NCBI GenBank assembly: GCA_030430625.1
Contig: JAUIKL010000002.1
Span: 27,279-91,278, forward strand
Direction: 5' to 3'
From: Gemmatimonadota bacterium
GTDB taxonomy: Bacteria; Gemmatimonadota; Gemmatimonadetes; Longimicrobiales; Gaopeijiaceae
Length of the DNA stretch: 64,000 bases
Shown here: positions 36,724-44,884 of the stretch, in pieces
How positions within the stretch are numbered: the first letter of the stretch is position 1
Layout: each line of letters opens with the position of its first letter
Notes under the pieces: generated by a model
What the model saw: the letters and a program-made list of their open reading frames with translations, nothing else
Told to the model about the DNA's origin: nothing
Database searches by the model: none
Made by a program: the position numbers and the translations under genes

Positions 36724-37088
36724 CAGTGGTGGACCTCGTCGGAACCGGCTGCCGGCGCCGCGGCACCACTCTCCTGGAGAGCCAGGGCAAAGCGCTCCAC
36801 ACAGACGGTCGTCAAGCTCTGGAAGAGCGGGTGATCCCGGTTGACCCGACTGAAGAGGGCGTCGACGTCGGCCGTCGCCCGTTCGACAGCCCACGGTTCG
36901 AGCTCGACGGCGCCCGCAATGTCGTCCCCTTCGACCTCGATCCGTGACACACCCCATGCGGGGAGGGCACGAACGTGCTTGGCGGACAACTCTTTGCCAG
37001 CGGGCACCAGCAACCGCCCGCGCTTGTCCAAGATGTCGGCCGCCAACACCATGCCCGCTTCGGCCTGCGAAACGTCGATCGTAGCCAC
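36723..37088 (-). CDS. small protein with HD-GYP-associated N-terminal-like domain
   Basis: This 121-residue protein starts the signalling operon. Its first 55 residues ('AGMVLAADILDKRGRLLVPAG', then 'LSAKHVRALPAWGVSRIEV') resemble the small domain that often precedes HD-GYP or accompanies HDOD proteins. The remaining helical part ('RDHPLFQSLTTVCVERFALAL') has no known motif. It is likely cytoplasmic and a partner of the HDOD protein. No enzymatic residues were seen. The 80 bases before it separate it from motB1 and may hold its promoter, but no clear boxes were found. Confidence 0.6.
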   Translation of the reverse strand: MATIDVSQAEAGMVLAADILDKRGRLLVPAGKELSAKHVRALPAWGVSRIEVEGDDIAGAVELEPWAVERATADVDALFSRVNRDHPLFQSLTTVCVERFALALQESGAAAPAAGSDEVHH

Positions 37089-37168
37089 AACGCGCTCTCT
37101 TTCCCCGAGTTCCGGAGTCCCGGGGTTCGTTCGCTGTCCTTTCCAGAGAAAGTGTCGGAAGCTCCGGT

Positions 37169-38116
37169 CTATTCCTTGAGTGAGCCGGAAGATTCCGCCG
37201 ACCCCTCGACCACCGGTTCGGCAAGGTCGTCCGCTCCGGCCGGAATCGCTGCGGATTGCAGTTCGAGAGCCAGCGCGATGATCGCGTCCCGGGAGAAGAA
37301 GAGCTCGACGCGGCGGTTCTTGGCTCGACCGTCGAGCGTCTCGTTGTCGGCCACCGGCCGGAACTCTCCGAACGACTGGACCTCCAGCTTCTCCGGGCTC
37401 TGCCCGCCCTCCACCAGGAGTCGGGCCACACCCGCCGCACGGGCTGCCGACAACTCCCAGTTCGACGGGAAGGCCGCTGTGCTGATCGGACGGCTGTCCG
37501 CGTGGCCCGACACGATGGCCGGAACCGCCAGTTCGGTCGTGATGTCGGCAAGAGACGAAATGAGGGACCGGCCCGACGGAATGACGGTCGCGCTTCCGCT
37601 CGGGAAGAGCGCCGCGTCTCGGATCCGGAGGTAGACCCCCTCGTCCTCCTTCACGATCTCGACGGCTCCCTCTTCGAGCCCGGACTGAGCGACCAGCTCA
37701 CGGAGCCGCTCGATGATCATGTCCATGTAGGCCTCGGCGAAGACGTCGACGACATCCTCGCCCTCGTTCCCGTCCACGGGGTTCAGCGTGGCACCGGTGT
37801 TCTGACCCGGGTTCGACATGTCGAGCTCGGGGTCGACCTCGTCCGGCATCAGACCGATCGGGTTCGGCGCCGGCGCTTCTGCGGTCGACCCCATCGCTTC
37901 ACGGAGCGACTGGGCCGCGATCAGGAACCGTTCCTGACGCACCTCGGACATCGAGAAGAGGAGAACGAAGAAGGTCAGGAGGAGACTCATCAGATCGGCA
38001 AAGGTGACGATCCAGGTAGGGGCCCCCTCCTCGACCGGTGGGCCACCCCCATCGTCCCCTCCGCCAACGGCCGCTTCTTCGAGCTCGACCTCGGGGAGCT
38101 CTTCGGCCTCGCTCAC
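37169..38116 (-). CDS. motB: flagellar motor stator protein MotB, sodium-type-like (stator 1)
   Basis: This is a 315-residue stator subunit. The single membrane helix carries the ion-binding Asp41 in 'TWIVTFADLMSLLLTFFVLLFS', where this form resembles PomB-type rather than proton-type MotB. A periplasmic linker of about 100 residues with 'SNPGQNTGATLNP' leads to an OmpA-like peptidoglycan-binding domain ('VSGHADSRPI', 'NWELSAARAAGVARLL', 'AKNRRVELFF'). It overlaps motA1 by 4 bases (ATGA). It is the last gene of the flgM transcript. Ion choice is inference from the helix sequence. Confidence 0.88.
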   Translation of the reverse strand: MSEAEELPEVELEEAAVGGGDDGGGPPVEEGAPTWIVTFADLMSLLLTFFVLLFSMSEVRQERFLIAAQSLREAMGSTAEAPAPNPIGLMPDEVDPELDMSNPGQNTGATLNPVDGNEGEDVVDVFAEAYMDMIIERLRELVAQSGLEEGAVEIVKEDEGVYLRIRDAALFPSGSATVIPSGRSLISSLADITTELAVPAIVSGHADSRPISTAAFPSNWELSAARAAGVARLLVEGGQSPEKLEVQSFGEFRPVADNETLDGRAKNRRVELFFSRDAIIALALELQSAAIPAGADDLAEPVVEGSAESSGSLKE

Positions 38117-38889
38117 GCTGCCTCTAGGACCTCGGCCGCCTTCGCTTCCTGCTGGTTCATGAAGGCGCTGAGCTTCTCCTTCAGGATCTGAACCGTGTCA
38201 CCTCGATTCATCGAGGCCAGGCCGACGATGGCCAGCTCGATCTGTTGAACCTCGATCTTGATGCGGCGGTCGAGCTTCGTGACCATCGGAATGAAGAGGA
38301 GGTTGGCCAGGACGGCGCCGTAGAACGTGGTGAGAAGCGCAACGGCCATCGCCGGGCCCAGCGCGTCCGGATCACTGAGGTCGGCCAGCATCTGAACCAG
38401 ACCGATCAGCGTTCCGACCATGCCGAAGGCCGGCGCGAACTTCCCCATCTCCGAGAAGATCTGCTGCCCGACTCGGTGGTGCTCCTCCATGTACTTCCGT
38501 TCGGTGGCCAGGATCTCGTCGATCGTGCGCGCGTTCGCGCCGTCCGCGATGAGCATGAGACCCTTGGTGGCCGCCTTGGACGGGGCCTGCTCCGCGATAC
38601 CCTCCAGCGCGACCGGACCGTCGCGCTTCAGCGTGCCCATGGCCTGAACCAGGAACTTCGAGAGCTCGAGCATCTCGTCCCCGGGGTCGTTGAAGACCCG
38701 CCGACAAACGGGAAAGATCAGCTTCAACTCATTCGTCGGAAACGCGATGCTCGTCGCAGCGAAGGTTCCACCTGCGACGATCAGGATGCCCTGCACGTTG
38801 ATGAAGGTGCCGAGGCTGCCGCCGAGCAGGATGGCCGCGAGAACCAGACCGGTGCCGGTGACGACACCGAAGATCGAAGCCTTGTCCAA
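38113..38889 (-). CDS. motA: flagellar motor stator protein MotA, PomA-like (stator 1)
   Basis: This 258-residue protein has four membrane helices. The N-terminus 'FGVVTGTGLVLAAILLGGSLG' and 'INVQGILIVAGGTFAAT' match the PomA/MotP-type stators. The cytoplasmic loop between helices 2 and 3 has the charged residues that touch FliG ('LSKFLVQAMGTLKRDG'), and helices 3-4 contain 'FGMVGTLIGLVQML' and 'ALLTTFYGAVLANLLFIP'. Shorter loop than MotA2. It pairs with motB1 downstream. It starts 15 bases after the small acidic gene that follows flgM. Confidence 0.9.
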   Translation of the reverse strand: MDKASIFGVVTGTGLVLAAILLGGSLGTFINVQGILIVAGGTFAATSIAFPTNELKLIFPVCRRVFNDPGDEMLELSKFLVQAMGTLKRDGPVALEGIAEQAPSKAATKGLMLIADGANARTIDEILATERKYMEEHHRVGQQIFSEMGKFAPAFGMVGTLIGLVQMLADLSDPDALGPAMAVALLTTFYGAVLANLLFIPMVTKLDRRIKIEVQQIELAIVGLASMNRGDTVQILKEKLSAFMNQQEAKAAEVLEAA

Positions 38890-38904
38890 GGTGCCCCCCA
38901 GGCG

Positions 38905-39183
38905 TTAGGCCGCGTCGGGGTCGGCCTCGAACTCGACCTCCGCGGATTCGTCCTCCGACGAATCGTCCTCCTCGTGCGCCAGGATGGCCCACGCGAGTTC
39001 GTTCGTCACATCCGCGTGAAACGATTCCGGAGGGAGGGCGGCGAGATCCCTGGCGATTCTTTCGGCACGGCGAGCGCCGTCCCGACACGTGTCGAGCTGG
39101 CCCCTCGAAATGGCAGGGGAACCGGACCGCGACGGTCCCGAGCTCCGGCCGCCGTGGCCGCCATCATCAGCAAACATGATCAC
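38905..39183 (-). CDS. small acidic protein of unknown function between flgM and motA
   Basis: This 92-residue protein was not recognised. The N-terminal third is Gly/Ser/Arg-rich, the middle is helical ('ARRAERIARDLAALPPESFHADV', in part) and the C-terminus is very acidic ('EEDDSSEDESAEVEFEADPD'). The GTG at 39183 overlaps the flgM stop (GTGA); an ATG at 39177 is an alternative. Position in a flagellar operon and the acidic tail are the only hints; a rod-chaperone or regulator role cannot be shown. Confidence 0.5.
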   Translation of the reverse strand: MIMFADDGGHGGRSSGPSRSGSPAISRGQLDTCRDGARRAERIARDLAALPPESFHADVTNELAWAILAHEEDDSSEDESAEVEFEADPDAA

Positions 39184-39482
39184 AAGTCACCGGACTCCAA
39201 GATCTTGTTCGCCGTCTGGCGAACGGTCTCGGGTTGTTCGTAGAAGCCACCGTCGAGGCGACCCTGCACCTCGGCCAGCCGCGCCTGTGTGGTTGGGGTA
39301 TCGTCGACCGAACCCTGATGCACCATCGCGCGGGCCTGGTCCGAGATCTCGACCTGGTCGCCTCGCACGGGCGGGCGGGGGGGGGTGACGGACTTCTGGT
39401 CGCGTTCACCCAACTCCCCGCGGTCGGCTCGGCCGGTTTGACCTGTGCGGAGGTCGGAAGGTCTGGTGGGATCGATCGCCAT
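39180..39482 (-). CDS. flgM: anti-sigma-28 factor FlgM
   Basis: This 100-residue protein has the FlgM layout: an unstructured basic and Pro-rich N-terminus (residues 1-45) and a C-terminal helical part that binds sigma-28 ('EISDQARAMVHQG', 'RLAEVQGRLDGGFY', 'VRQTANKILESGDL'). FlgM holds FliA until the hook is finished and is then exported. A strong sigma-28-type promoter lies just upstream, as expected for a feedback-controlled late gene. The sigma factor FliA is encoded at 54315-55064. Confidence 0.8.
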   Translation of the reverse strand: MAIDPTRPSDLRTGQTGRADRGELGERDQKSVTPPRPPVRGDQVEISDQARAMVHQGSVDDTPTTQARLAEVQGRLDGGFYEQPETVRQTANKILESGDL

Positions 39483-39504
39483 CGTGGTTCTCCTGTACCC
39501 TGAA

Positions 39505-39531
39505 GTATCGGCTACCCGGATCGAACCTTTA
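39505..39531 (-). promoter_or_regulatory. sigma-28 (FliA) promoter of flgM-unknown-motA1-motB1
   Basis: On the flgM strand the sequence is TAAAGGTT, an 11-base spacer, then GCCGATAC. It differs from the enterobacterial sigma-28 consensus TAAAGTTT-N11-GCCGATAA at one base in each box. The predicted start of transcription is about 15-20 bases before the flgM ATG. This is the clearest promoter in the window. Confidence 0.8.
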
Positions 39532-39563
39532 GCGCCGGTCGGGTCCTCGCGAACGACCGGAGG

Positions 39564-39908
39564 CTACAGGTAACCGTCGATCGCGCGACCCCGTTCCGAG
39601 CGCCGTTCCTCCGGCGGGAGTGCGCGCCGGCGCTCGAGTCCGCGTAGCTCTTCCAGGATTCGACTCCGAACCCGTATCAGACGTTCCGTGAGCTCCCGGC
39701 TGTCGGCCAGCATCTGCTGGTACTCGGCCTGCTCCAGAGCGCTCCTCGGCGGCGGCGGGCGGTCCTCGTCGACCGTCGTGATCAGCTCGACCAGGTCCCC
39801 GTACCGCTCTTCTTCGAGGGCAGCCAACTGGGCCTTGATGTGCGCTCGGCGCCGTTCGACCCAGGAGCCGAACACGGGGTCGGACTTTCTGATGGGGCTG
39901 ACGTACAC
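39564..39908 (-). CDS. small charged protein in the fliT position
   Basis: This 114-residue, mainly helical, Arg/Glu-rich protein sits directly after fliS, 2 bases apart, where fliT (the FliD export chaperone) is usually found. It has a long helix 'RRAHIKAQLAALEEERYGDLVELI' (in part), then 'LEQAEYQQMLADSRELTERLIRVRSRI', the length and helix pattern of a FliT-like chaperone. I could not see a diagnostic motif, so the call rests on position and fold. Start is GTG at 39908. Confidence 0.5.
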   Translation of the reverse strand: MYVSPIRKSDPVFGSWVERRRAHIKAQLAALEEERYGDLVELITTVDEDRPPPPRSALEQAEYQQMLADSRELTERLIRVRSRILEELRGLERRRALPPEERRSERGRAIDGYL

Positions 39909-39910
39909 GG

Positions 39911-40333
39911 CTAGGCTCCCGGGAACGACGGCGGTGACTCACGCGACTCCGCCGCGAGCGTCGACCAGGCCGAAAGGAGGGACTCGACGTGTTTCGCGAC
40001 CTCGTTCAATGGCTCGGGATCCAGAGTGCGACTTCCCTCCCCGATTCGCGAGATCATGTAGCTGTACAACGCGGAAAGGCGATGGCTGATCTCCCCACCG
40101 GCCTCCCGATCCAGCGACGCCATCAACTCGTAGATCACGTCGTACGCGCTCTGGAGGCGCGCTGCCTTGGCCTCGATGTTCTCGGCCTCGATCGCCAACG
40201 CACCTCCCCGGAGGTCCGCCAGGAGCCGCTCGTGCAGCATGACGATCAGGTCGACGGGGGTGCTGCTCATGACCCGTGACGCCTTGTACGCCGACGCAGC
40301 CGCTCCACCCGCACCACCCGAACCGTACGTCAT
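39911..40333 (-). CDS. fliS: flagellin export chaperone FliS
   Basis: This 140-residue FliS keeps flagellin unfolded for export. The family start 'AYKASRVMSSTPVDLIVMLHERLLADL' (in part, residues 15-42) and the following helices ('KAARLQSAYDVIYELMASLDREAGG', then 'LSALYSYMISRI') are clear. It overlaps fliD by 4 bases. Order fliC-fliD-fliS-fliT-like is the standard late gene order. Confidence 0.9.
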   Translation of the reverse strand: MTYGSGGAGGAAASAYKASRVMSSTPVDLIVMLHERLLADLRGGALAIEAENIEAKAARLQSAYDVIYELMASLDREAGGEISHRLSALYSYMISRIGEGSRTLDPEPLNEVAKHVESLLSAWSTLAAESRESPPSFPGA

Positions 40334-43300
40334 GAATTCGACCGGGTGCTGGGCAGGCTCGAGATCTGGGCCGCGATCCGCTCCTGCTGACTCTGCGCCG
40401 CCGCGATCGCCTGCTCCAGAGCCACGAACTGCTGGAGTAGCTGCTCTCGGCGCGCCTCGAGCCGCTCTTCACGATCGAACAATCGATCCTCCGTTCGGTC
40501 GATCGACTCGTTCAGTCGTTTGATGATACTGTCGATCGAGCCGTCACCCGTCGTGTCGAGAAGCTCCTCGGCCACGTCGAAGACGTTGGCCATGATGCCC
40601 TGACCGAAGGTCACGTCGCCGATGGCTCCGGTCTGTGCACCGGAAATGCGCACCGCGAGGCCGGCGGCGGCCGTCCCCACATCTGCGGTGAGGGTGTTCC
40701 CGACACCGGTGGCCGCCTCACCCCCGATCGTACCCATGACGTCGAGACCGGAGTAGCTCCCGGCAGCCAGCCCGAGCGACGAGGTGCCGTCGAGGCCGCC
40801 CGCGCTGTAGGAGACGGTGAAGTCGTTGGCGGACCCGTACGAGACGCTGCGAATCCTGAGTTGGCCACCCTCGTCCTCGGCCACGAGGCCCGCACCGGAC
40901 GAACCGGTCTGGGTGACGAGCATCTGACCGAAGGGGGCCGCGTTGCCGGCAACGTCCGCCCCGATCGAGACGGACAGTTGCGACGAACCCAGATCCTGAT
41001 CCCGCACGATGAGCTGGCCATTGGAGATCGAGGCGGTGACCCCTGACCCGAAGGCCGACTGTGCTGCCGCCCGGAGGTCTCCGAGGGTCTGCGTGTTCGG
41101 GTCCGCAACGACGAAGGTCTCGAGCACCGCCGACCCATCCGGGGTGAAGCCGGAGAAGGTGATTTCGGTCCCTACGTCGAAGCCGGACGACTGCGCCGGT
41201 CCATGATACAGAGACGAAAGGGTCGTGGCGTCCGTCGCCACGGTCGTGCCCAGAACGTCGGAGTAGAGGGTCCGCTCGGACGTGACGACCTGGTTGGACT
41301 CACCGTCGAACTTGCTGTTGAGTGTCTCGATCAACTGCTCGAGCGTCATCCCGTTGACCAGGTCCACCTCGTATTCGGCACCGGAGGCGGCGTGGACCAC
41401 CGTCATTGCATCCGGCACCCCGTCGTCGACGTACGTCCCGCCGAAGCCCGACGAAGTGACCGACGCCAGAGTAGCGGCCTGGGTGATGTTGACCGCGTAC
41501 GTTCCCGGAGTCGTGTTCGACCCTGCCCCGAGGTAGGTGATGGCCGACGTCGACCCGGATCCGAACGATCCCAGGGCCTGTCGGACCGCACCGGGCTCTT
41601 CCTGCAGCTTCTGGGTCAGGACCGCCGTGTCGAGTGAGTACGTACCGTCCCGTGTGATCTCGATTCCCAGATCCGACAACCGCATCGACCCGGTGGCCCC
41701 CACCGGAACATTGACCTGAAGGGCGAAGCTGAGTCGATCGCGGATTCCACGAAGGATCGCGTCGCCGGCCAGGGGCGGGCGGGCGGCACCGGTTACGCCG
41801 GCGCCCGCATCGACGAAGGTGGCGAAAGCGTTGATGGCCTCGACGAAACCCTGCAGCGCTTCGACCGCAGCCGCATCGTCCCGACCGATGACGACCTCGA
41901 GTTCGCTCGACGGATCGGCCCCGAGGAGGTCGAAGGTCACCCCTTCCACGACGTCCGAGATGTCGTTGGACGCGCTGGTGACGAGCGCTCCATCGATCTC
42001 TACGATCGCGTCCCTCCCGATCGAGACCTGCCGGTCACGGCCCTCGGTCGTGACGTCGAAGGCCCCGAGGTCGAGGATTCCGCCATTCTCGTTTCCGGCG
42101 AACGCCTCGAGGCTGATCTGGCTCGATCCCTCGGTGGCCGAGGTGACGCTGAGCCGGCCTTCGGCGGAGACCTCGACGGTCGCGCCTCCGTTGAAGCCCT
42201 CGGCGCCCTCGAGCCGGTCGATCAGCGTCTGGAGTGTGTCGCCCCCCGAGATCGTGTGGGTGAACGAGAACTCGTTGCCGAGATGGTCGGTCCCGGAGAA
42301 GGCGATCGTATCACCCGCGCTCGCCCCGGCCGGGCTCGACCCGTTGTACAGCGAGGCCAGCGCCGACGCGGCCGTCGCGGGCGTCGACCCGTCGGTCGTC
42401 AGAACGTCCCCCTCTACGACCTGGTTGGTCGCGGCCCTGCTCCCCTGGAGGATACCGAGCGCCTGCAGCACGCCACCATCGTCCGTGGCGGCAGCGGTGC
42501 CAGTGATCTCGAGGCGAGTACCTGAGCCGTCGGGGACCAGTTCGGCGAACATCGAGGAGGCGGCACCAGCGGCGGCCGTGTTGATGGCGTCACGGATATC
42601 CGTCAGGGATTGGGAGCCGAGGTCGAGAGCCACGGTGAACGCACTCCCGCCGGCGCCGAGCGTCACCGTCCTCGACGGTGCCCCGGAGCCGAAGCCGAGA
42701 AGTGAGCCCACGGAGCTGGTCGCGTCCGCGAGTACGTCCGTGGCGAACCCGCCACTCGTCCGATTCTTGAGCTCCGTCGTGCCATCGAAGAAGCCCAGGT
42801 CGGTGAGGACACCGGAGGTATCCAGCGCCCCCAGACCGGCCTCGCCGGTATCGGCGGCGGACAGGACCAGGCGGTACGCACCCTCCGTCCCCACCACGGA
42901 AGCCGTCACGCCGATCGAGTCGGCGCCGAGGTTCAACGAGTTGATGCGTCCGGCGATGTCGAGAAGAGAGTCTTCTCCCGCGACGTCGACGACCGTTCCA
43001 CCCAGAATGAACGAGCCCGAGACACCGAGCGAGTCCGTGCGAGACGATTGGAGAGCGCTGCCCATGACCTCACGGGTCGCGGTCTGCAGCACCCGTACGA
43101 GGTGGCGTCCCGGCGTCGCGTCGGAGTTGGCCGAGACCCCGAGGATCCCGGGGTTGGACCCCAGGACGTTCGTCGTGAAGACGTCGAGCGCATCGCCCTC
43201 CGCCAATCCTTCACTGGCGGTCTCGATCGCCTGCAGAAGCGTCCGCACCTCTTCCCATGCGGCCGTTTCGGCCTGTCCGTCCGAGACCTGCACCCGTAGA

Positions 43301-43398
43301 TAGTCGAGACGGTCGGATTCGACCTGAATGATCTGATCCACGAGCGCCCTGAAGTCGATGCCGGTCGCGAGGCCGCTGATCGAAGCCAGAGAGTCCAT
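40330..43398 (-). CDS. fliD: flagellar filament cap FliD, enlarged (1,022 residues)
   Basis: The filament cap protein usually has 450-700 residues; this one has 1,022. The N-terminal motif 'SLASISGLATGIDFRALVDQI' and the C-terminal coiled coil 'SIIKRLNESIDRTEDRLFDREERLEARREQLL' (in part) match FliD. The extra length lies in beta-rich surface domains that include two related modules at about 325-450 and 700-830, each with 'NQVV', 'TLSSLYxG / ALASLYNG', 'I.FSG' and a 'TL..L' helix segment. This implies duplication of a D2/D3-type outer domain. Follows fliC after a strong inverted repeat; no promoter was found for it. Confidence 0.88.
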   Translation of the reverse strand: MDSLASISGLATGIDFRALVDQIIQVESDRLDYLRVQVSDGQAETAAWEEVRTLLQAIETASEGLAEGDALDVFTTNVLGSNPGILGVSANSDATPGRHLVRVLQTATREVMGSALQSSRTDSLGVSGSFILGGTVVDVAGEDSLLDIAGRINSLNLGADSIGVTASVVGTEGAYRLVLSAADTGEAGLGALDTSGVLTDLGFFDGTTELKNRTSGGFATDVLADATSSVGSLLGFGSGAPSRTVTLGAGGSAFTVALDLGSQSLTDIRDAINTAAAGAASSMFAELVPDGSGTRLEITGTAAATDDGGVLQALGILQGSRAATNQVVEGDVLTTDGSTPATAASALASLYNGSSPAGASAGDTIAFSGTDHLGNEFSFTHTISGGDTLQTLIDRLEGAEGFNGGATVEVSAEGRLSVTSATEGSSQISLEAFAGNENGGILDLGAFDVTTEGRDRQVSIGRDAIVEIDGALVTSASNDISDVVEGVTFDLLGADPSSELEVVIGRDDAAAVEALQGFVEAINAFATFVDAGAGVTGAARPPLAGDAILRGIRDRLSFALQVNVPVGATGSMRLSDLGIEITRDGTYSLDTAVLTQKLQEEPGAVRQALGSFGSGSTSAITYLGAGSNTTPGTYAVNITQAATLASVTSSGFGGTYVDDGVPDAMTVVHAASGAEYEVDLVNGMTLEQLIETLNSKFDGESNQVVTSERTLYSDVLGTTVATDATTLSSLYHGPAQSSGFDVGTEITFSGFTPDGSAVLETFVVADPNTQTLGDLRAAAQSAFGSGVTASISNGQLIVRDQDLGSSQLSVSIGADVAGNAAPFGQMLVTQTGSSGAGLVAEDEGGQLRIRSVSYGSANDFTVSYSAGGLDGTSSLGLAAGSYSGLDVMGTIGGEAATGVGNTLTADVGTAAAGLAVRISGAQTGAIGDVTFGQGIMANVFDVAEELLDTTGDGSIDSIIKRLNESIDRTEDRLFDREERLEARREQLLQQFVALEQAIAAAQSQQERIAAQISSLPSTRSNS

Positions 43399-43445
43399 CG
43401 TTCCGTCCTGCGCTCTAACCTGAGTGAATCACCTGCTGCTCCGTA

Positions 43446-43494
43446 GTAGGTGGCCCGGGGTTCGCCCGGAGGCTGGCCCCGGGCCTGGCCTACT
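43446..43494 (-). terminator. strong inverted repeat between fliC and fliD
   Basis: GGCCCGGGG (43452-43460) pairs exactly with CCCCGGGCC (43477-43485), and flanking TAGG/CCTA and GTAGTA/TACTAC bases extend the fold. It lies in the 120-base gap after fliC. No T-run follows, so it may be a partial terminator or a stabilising 3' hairpin that lets fliC be expressed far above fliD. Confidence 0.5.
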
Positions 43495-43518
43495 GCGGTA
43501 CTACCCTTCCTGCTGCGC

Positions 43519-44355
43519 CTACTGGAGGAGCGACAGGACCGACTGAGCCTGGGCGTTGGCCTGGGCCAGCACGGAGATACCGGACTGCGCGAGAATCTGG
43601 TTCTTCGTCAGCTCGGTGAACTCCGCCGCCATGTCGGCGTCACGGATCACGGACTCGGCCGCGGCCGTGTTCTCCACAGTGATCCGCGCCTGCGTCAGCG
43701 CGATCTCGATGCGGTTCTGCTTCGCACCGACCTCGGCAAAGACGTCCGAAACGGCCGTAATGGCCGTGTCGATCAGGCCGAGCATGGCCTGCGCGTCGGC
43801 CTTCGTCAGCACGTCGTCGTTGGCGCCGCCGGACACGCCGAGCGTCGCCGTCGTGAGGTCCAGGTTGGCACCCGTGATGCTGATCGTGTCGTTGGCGATC
43901 GTCGAAGACGCACCGACGATGAAGTCCAACGTTCCGGCACCACCGTCCAGGAGAACGGTACCGGAGAACTCGGTCGAGTCGGCGATACGATCGATTTCCA
44001 GCACCAGCTCCTGGAACTCGATGTCGATCCGGCCACGACCCGTGTCGTCGACGTTGTCGGACGACGCCTGGCTCGCGAGCTCCTTCATGCGAACCAGGAT
44101 GTTCTGAATACCGGTCGCGCCACCTTCAGCCACCTGCAAGAGCGAGTTGGCCTGCTCGGCGTTCCGGGTGGCCTGCCGCATCGCACCGAGGTCGGCACGA
44201 AGCTGGTTGGCGATGGCCAGGCCGGCCGCGTCGTCGGCGGCTCGGTTGATGCGGAAACCAGACGAGAGTCGCCCGATGCTCCGCGTGACTGCCTGGTCGG
44301 TACCGGCCAGGACTCGCAGCGTGTTCATCGCCGCGACGTTGGTGTTGATCCTCAT
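43519..44355 (-). CDS. fliC: flagellin
   Basis: This 278-residue flagellin has conserved D0/D1 ends: N-terminal 'MRINTNVAAMNTLRVL', 'RLSSGFRINRAADDAAGLAI' and C-terminal 'ALTQARITVENTAAAESVIRD', 'GISVLAQANAQAQSVLSLL'. The central domain is short (about 60 residues), so the filament is thin-surfaced. A perfect GGAGGA is four bases before the ATG. A sigma-28-type promoter and a possible CsrA-target hairpin lie in its leader. One flagellin gene is present in the window. Confidence 0.95.
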   Translation of the reverse strand: MRINTNVAAMNTLRVLAGTDQAVTRSIGRLSSGFRINRAADDAAGLAIANQLRADLGAMRQATRNAEQANSLLQVAEGGATGIQNILVRMKELASQASSDNVDDTGRGRIDIEFQELVLEIDRIADSTEFSGTVLLDGGAGTLDFIVGASSTIANDTISITGANLDLTTATLGVSGGANDDVLTKADAQAMLGLIDTAITAVSDVFAEVGAKQNRIEIALTQARITVENTAAAESVIRDADMAAEFTELTKNQILAQSGISVLAQANAQAQSVLSLLQ

Positions 44356-44359
44356 GATC

Positions 44360-44394
44360 TCCTCCTTGAGTTGCTGTCTTGCGCGTCCTTGCGC
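44360..44394 (-). promoter_or_regulatory. fliC leader: possible CsrA-binding hairpin plus SD site
   Basis: On the fliC strand GCGC-AAGGAC-GCGC (44394 down to 44381) is a hexaloop hairpin whose loop matches the ANGGAN preference of CsrA. The second GGA-type site is AAGGAGGA (44367 down to 44360), the Shine-Dalgarno sequence itself. This two-site layout resembles the Bacillus hag leader that CsrA represses. A 9-base direct repeat ACGCGCAAG overlaps the hairpin. csrA is encoded at 47289-47537. Confidence 0.45.
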
Positions 44395-44431
44395 GTGGAA
44401 GCGGAACGTCGGCGTTCCCCCTCAGCCATCA

Positions 44432-44458
44432 GTATCGGTACGCCGGAGCATACCTGAA
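44432..44458 (-). promoter_or_regulatory. sigma-28 (FliA) promoter of fliC
   Basis: On the fliC strand TTCAGGTA, an 11-base spacer, then ACCGATAC. The -10 box differs from the flgM box at one base and the -35 box shares five of eight bases. The spacing is exact. The transcript would have a leader of about 70 bases before the fliC ATG. Confidence 0.55.
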
Positions 44459-44527
44459 GTCGGGGCCTTGACCCGGCTCGCGGAGCACTGAACTTCTGTG
44501 GCCGTTCGCGCCCCCGATCCCCATCCG

Positions 44528-44884
44528 ATGCGTATCCTCGTCGCCGACGACGACCCGTCACTCCGGGTCGCGCTTCGTATGGTTCTCGAACTCGCGGGTC
44601 ACCAGGTTGCGCTGGGCGCGAGCGTGCCCGAAGCGAGAGCCCAGCTGGCCTCGTCCCTCTTCGACGCGGTGCTCGTCGACGCCGGCCTGGACGGGTCGGG
44701 GGTCGAACTCTGGAAGGAGCTCTCGGTCGATTCGCGCTTCCGCGGGCGCTCCATCTTGATGACGGGGAATCTGCCCGCGCTCGGGGAACTGACCGGCCAC
44801 GACGACGTCGTCGGCAAGCCCTTCGACTACGACCTGCTCCTCGAACGGCTGAGCGCGATCGGTCCGAAGTCCGACCGCGCCTAG
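44528..44884 (+). CDS. single-domain response regulator (receiver only)
   Basis: This 118-residue receiver has acidic pocket 'VADDDPS' (5-11), phosphorylatable Asp in 'AVLVDAGLDGSG' near 53, Thr in 'LMTGN' near 81 and Lys in 'VGKPFDY' near 100. There is no output domain, so it acts through a partner, CheY- or Spo0F-style. It lies opposite fliC and its stop overlaps that of motB2. The ATG gives the canonical receiver start; a GTG at 44498 would add ten residues. A CheY role is possible but no chemotaxis gene is nearby. Confidence 0.75.
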   Translation: MRILVADDDPSLRVALRMVLELAGHQVALGASVPEARAQLASSLFDAVLVDAGLDGSGVELWKELSVDSRFRGRSILMTGNLPALGELTGHDDVVGKPFDYDLLLERLSAIGPKSDRA

